14,193 bases of DNA from positions 4,957-19,149 of the forward strand of contig NAOQ01000030.1 in NCBI GenBank assembly GCA_002751075.1. Reading direction: 5' to 3'. Origin of the DNA: Ichthyophonus hoferi (lineage: Eukaryota; Opisthokonta; Ichthyosporea; Ichthyophonida; Ichthyophonidae). This document shows, piece by piece, positions 11,201-14,193 of this stretch; position 1 is the first letter of the stretch, and each line of letters begins with the position of its first letter. The notes under the pieces were generated by a model, which did no database searches, was not told the origin of the DNA, and was given only the letters and a program-made list of their open reading frames with translations. The position numbers were made by a program, and so were the translations under genes.

Positions 11201-11824
11201 ATAGTGTATATATGGTTCGTCTATATACCAAACGCTGGAAGCTAATGCTAAATAAATTAAATATGCAAGTGTTAAAAAAAAAAAGACCAATTATACTACA
11301 TTCTATGCAAGTAATGCTGAAACAATAGACACCATTAAAGGGAATGTTGTTGAGAAGGGGGAATGTGGATATATACAGACAGATCTTAAGCGAAATCCGG
11401 CTTTTCAAAATGATTTTTTTTTTTTTGAATAGCTCGATAACAGTAAAGAAAAGGTTTCTCTCAGAATATTAAGAATAATCTAGAAACGAGATGGAAGACT
11501 GGAATATGTATATTTGGAGGAAATGACTAGGCGAAGTAAGAGCCTAAAGCAATGCGTGGTATTTTCTAGTAAGCTTCTTCATGAAGACTTAAGAAACTCT
11601 AATATCGACTGTTAAGCCATTTATACTCTATAGAATAATATGATTATTAAAGAAACTTAAAGATGTAGCATTTAAGCAAAAAAAAACAATTAATGTAGCG
11701 TTTCCTTCTAGATGATACAACAGTAACGAAAGAGTTTATATACCTCGGGTGTAGGGGAATTCTCAGTTTGATTCCCTTTCTGAAGGTCAGAAGCATTATT
11801 GGTAATCACTTGAGTTTCAGACAT
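8282..11824 (-). CDS. 315-residue protein with a single C-terminal MYND zinc finger; function unknown
   Basis: Six exons join in perfect phase: 11744-11824, 10920-11104, 10336-10495, 9795-9976, 9157-9354 and 8282-8423, for 948 nt with the TAA stop. All introns are GT-AG, with donors such as GTATAT, GTGAGT, GTATGT and GTAAGT and pyrimidine-rich acceptors. Residues 273-314 form a full MYND finger with ligands C273, C276, C289, C292, C298, C302, H310 and C314, including the usual YCS..CQ..HW..HK core. The protein ends one residue later. MYND fingers usually bind short proline-rich peptides in partner proteins, so a scaffold or recruitment role is likely (family knowledge). I do not recognise residues 1-268. 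Residues 1-27 are polar and Asn/Thr/Ser-rich, 28-60 are probably helical, 85-98 are aromatic-rich, and 236-258 look like a helix rich in Leu, Arg and aromatics. There is no SET domain and no signal peptide. The ATG at 11824 has A at -3. A possible AATAAA lies at 7761-7766 (minus strand), 0.5 kb past the stop. Confidence 0.9.
8424..9156 (-). other. MYND-gene intron 5 (733 nt), the largest of this gene
   Basis: The donor is GTAAGT at 9156 and the acceptor CTCCTTTAG at 8424. The phase is 2, so the Met codon at residue 269 is split. AT-rich with an AT run at 8519-8529. No other feature is seen. The remaining introns are 9355-9794, 9977-10335 and 10496-10919; they hold only AT-rich sequence. Confidence 0.75.
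11105..11743 (-). other. MYND-gene intron 1 (639 nt)
   Basis: The donor is GTATAT at 11743 and the acceptor TACCCACACAG at 11105, phase 0. It contains T13 at 11414-11426 and is otherwise plain AT-rich sequence. Confidence 0.75.
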
Positions 11825-11860
11825 TTTAAAAATACGGCTGGCACACTACACACTGCAAAG

Positions 11861-12240
11861 CTAAAAGAAAACACAATTACAAGGATACTTCAAAGTTTCT
11901 TAGTCATAACAACAAAATATCTAGCCTTTAATAGTACTTAGACGTGCAGAAATTTTGAGCATTTTTTTAGTAATATGTCGGCAGATTATATGCGTGATAT
12001 TTAACGTCTAAATACCTATATTAGGTCAATAATTACGTTATAAAGTTGTAATTATAACTAATAATCAAAGCTATGTTAATTAAATTTGCACTTTGATGTA
12101 ATTCTTAACGCCGACGCTAGGACAATTAGATGAGAGTATTTCTAATTGGCGTAGAAAATCTATGTATACCTAGCTACACCAAGTAGCCAACAGAGCACTC
12201 TCGGTCAACTCAGTCATCCTATGGCTGACGATGTTACTGG
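11861..12240 (-). promoter_or_regulatory. Candidate non-coding first exon (about 12170-12240) and leader intron of the MYND gene
   Basis: Thirty-seven bases upstream of the ATG the minus strand reads TGTTTTCTTTTAG, ending at 11861, a strong acceptor-like tract; a second AG follows at 11853. A matching donor, CTAG/GTATAC, lies at 12169. That would give a 309-nt intron, the size of its neighbours. The upstream stretch 12170-12240 is richer in G+C than its surroundings. It carries a 15-codon upstream reading frame from 12217 whose TAG ends exactly at the proposed exon edge (12170). This is inference from signals only. Confidence 0.35.
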
Positions 12241-13717
12241 TAAAATACATTAAATGATATTTTAAACTTTCTATTGGAAATTGAGTCAATAAAGGTACGT
12301 TTAATAATCTTATTGGTGAAAAACAAATGATGATGCCATCCGGTAATGCTGCTTCTTGTGTTGAGAATAAAAATGCACCGTCCTAGATCGTTTAAATTTC
12401 TTAGAAAAATATCAATCCTTACGCTGCTTAGTGACTCCATAGCACGTACAAAATAATAACGTATATTAGTAAGTTCAATCAATATTAATAGTCCGCAATT
12501 AATCAAAATGACTGAGAAAAAATTTATATGTCAATCATGGCGTCATCAGAAACCTACTGACTTAGTCTTACATATATACCCCTGAGATTACACAATGTGC
12601 TGTGCTGTTCAGCATACTGCTACGCTACAGAAACCTTATCTCTCAGGTATCTTATGGCTATAATATCTTATACCAATTTGTATTCAATTTTACAATGTAT
12701 GACAATAATTTGCATGCGTTGCAATGATAATGAATCACATCTCATCAGTTTATTGTAGCGAAAATATTCCTGGAAAATATAGTCTAGCCTCTTAGATGCT
12801 ACCGCTGTACTAAGTTTGCCTTTAAAAAGAATTTGATGCACTCGTGTCTTCATATCATGCCAATGCGATAATATTCTTAAAGATGTAATGCATTTTTTCC
12901 TTGAAAAAAAAAGAGAATCTATAACCCGGCTCCATGTAATGGCCTAATATGGTAATATGTTCATCCTTTCAATTATAGCTACTTTGAGCAACTCTAATTG
13001 ATCTCATTGGCCTGGTTTGTTATGGTCGTACAAAACAATTACATTCGCCCTTTAAAGTTGAGTTCAATCAGGGCTACATATTGGGGACCACATTTATCCA
13101 TGTCCTTCATAAGAACACAGAATAGGCAGTTTCTTGTTGGGGAGTGATTAGGAAATTAGCTAAATATTTACTCTAGATTCGTAGAGGAACAGAAATTAAA
13201 ATTAAGAATGACGAAGAGGAAAGGAGGAATTTACTTCTTCAATGGAAATTATATTTGATAATTCAGCTTTGGTATCAAACAACCAAAGTAAGAACAATGT
13301 TTCTATATGTATTAGCTTATGACGTTTTTGTGAGAATGTGACAACAGTTACTAAACGTAGGTTAGAAATAAAGAAGAAAAAGAGAACTATACGTCCTTCA
13401 ATGGGTAATGGGCTTGGCAAGTCATCTTTCACTTCAAGCAATCAACTCAAAAACGATATTTCCGCAAGATTTGCAATCTGATCCTTAATTAAATAACACC
13501 ACTCATTCTATTAGAAAGGCCTTAGCAGTAATTTATACTAGCTTTACACACTATGGTAACTCCTCGTTTAAATATATATCCAACAATATAACAATATATT
13601 CTAGGAAATCTTTGATAGATATAATTTTATTTAGCTTTCGTTTAATATACCGTTAATTATTGTACGTTTATGTATTAAGAGCCAATAAACAAAACATTAT
13701 CCGCTGTGATGGTAACG
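12241..13717. other. Upstream intergenic DNA with no supported gene
   Basis: AT-rich sequence. Minus-strand open frames at 12234-12506, 12668-12853 and 13202-13441 are rich in Ile, Phe and Leu. They show no motif I recognise and no splice sites that join them. I cannot exclude remnants of an old gene or element. Confidence 0.5.
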
Positions 13718-14193
13718 GGAGATTAATGCCTCATTGTATTTACTTGTTGATTTTCGGAAGTGTTTAAATAACTATCAGAATTTACGTGATCAATATCAGC
13801 ATAAATTTATCAGTTCGTGATAGACTTTATCCTTATAATCCTGTAATACAAAAGTATTGCCGGGCTGTTTCTTACCATGCTCATATGTTCATTATTGAGA
13901 TGAACTGTTTTGGTAGTTTTTTTTACAAGACCGTTAACTCCGAATGAACGCGTAGTTCGGCCGAAGTCCCAATAACAAGCGGATTATAAAATGATCAGTC
14001 TAATATTAGTTAATTGCAGAACGTTCTCTACCAAGTAAATTTATTTGTTAATAGCTAACGTGCCTTTCAAATGAGGATACAATCGTATTCGAGTATCGAG
14101 ATAAGATCAGACAATTCTAGTGGGTCTCCGTGACCTTTCGGAAATTGTATTAGCCAATACAAATGTTTACGATCTCTCTTAATTTGGTTTATC
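13718..14193 (+). repeat. Diverged direct repeat, copy 2 (cut by the window end)
   Basis: This is the partner of 6825-7260 in the same orientation, upstream of the MYND gene. CpG-containing words here (CCGTTAAC, GGCCG, CTCCGTGACC) often face TpG/CpA or T-rich versions in copy 1. That fits transition-biased decay of an old repeat. The alignment continues to the last base of the window, so the full length cannot be seen. Confidence 0.62.

Noticed and set aside
12234-12506. 90-codon minus-strand open frame upstream of the MYND gene
   Set aside because: Composition is Ile/Phe/Asn-rich as expected for AT-rich DNA. It has no motif and overlaps the proposed leader exon only at its end.
13030-13164. 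Short minus-strand stretch with KDMDKCGPQYVALIELNFKG
   Set aside because: It reads like protein, but it is short, has no acceptor or donor that fits its neighbours and matches no family I know.

Overview
The window looks like nuclear DNA of an intron-rich, AT-rich eukaryote. It holds two protein-coding genes, both read from the minus strand and both cut by many GT-AG introns. I rebuilt them by following splice sites whose phases join in frame, guided by protein similarity that I recognise. The wording of the first protein (K-A-T-L-T-Q-M-L-N rather than the fungal type) favours a holozoan, meaning an early-branching animal or a unicellular relative. The species cannot be named from this.

Gene 1 (375-5553, minus) is the N-terminal part of a BIG/ARFGEF-type Sec7 guanine-nucleotide exchange factor for Arf GTPases. 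Nine exons give 362 residues: the DCB domain and the acidic Ser/Thr/Pro-rich linker after it. The HUS box and the Sec7 catalytic domain should lie beyond position 1. Its introns are unusual in composition. The plus strand is G-rich from 1 to about 4010, strongly C-rich and G-poor from about 4020 to 5550, and G-rich again from about 5555 to 6660.

Gene 2 (8282-11824, minus) is complete. Six exons encode a 315-residue protein that ends in one intact MYND zinc finger. The finger has all eight zinc ligands and the stop codon follows directly. I do not recognise the N-terminal 265 residues. A non-coding first exon near 12170-12240 is likely.

The 2.7 kb between the genes (5554-8281) and the 2.4 kb upstream of gene 2 (11825-14193) hold no gene I can support. 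They do share an old, diverged direct repeat (about 6825-7260 and 13718-14193), so the MYND gene lies between two same-orientation copies. The copies may be an interspersed element or the flanks of an ancient tandem duplication. The rest is simple repeats, intron sequence and likely promoter DNA. Gene 2 lies upstream of gene 1 on the same strand, and nothing links their functions.
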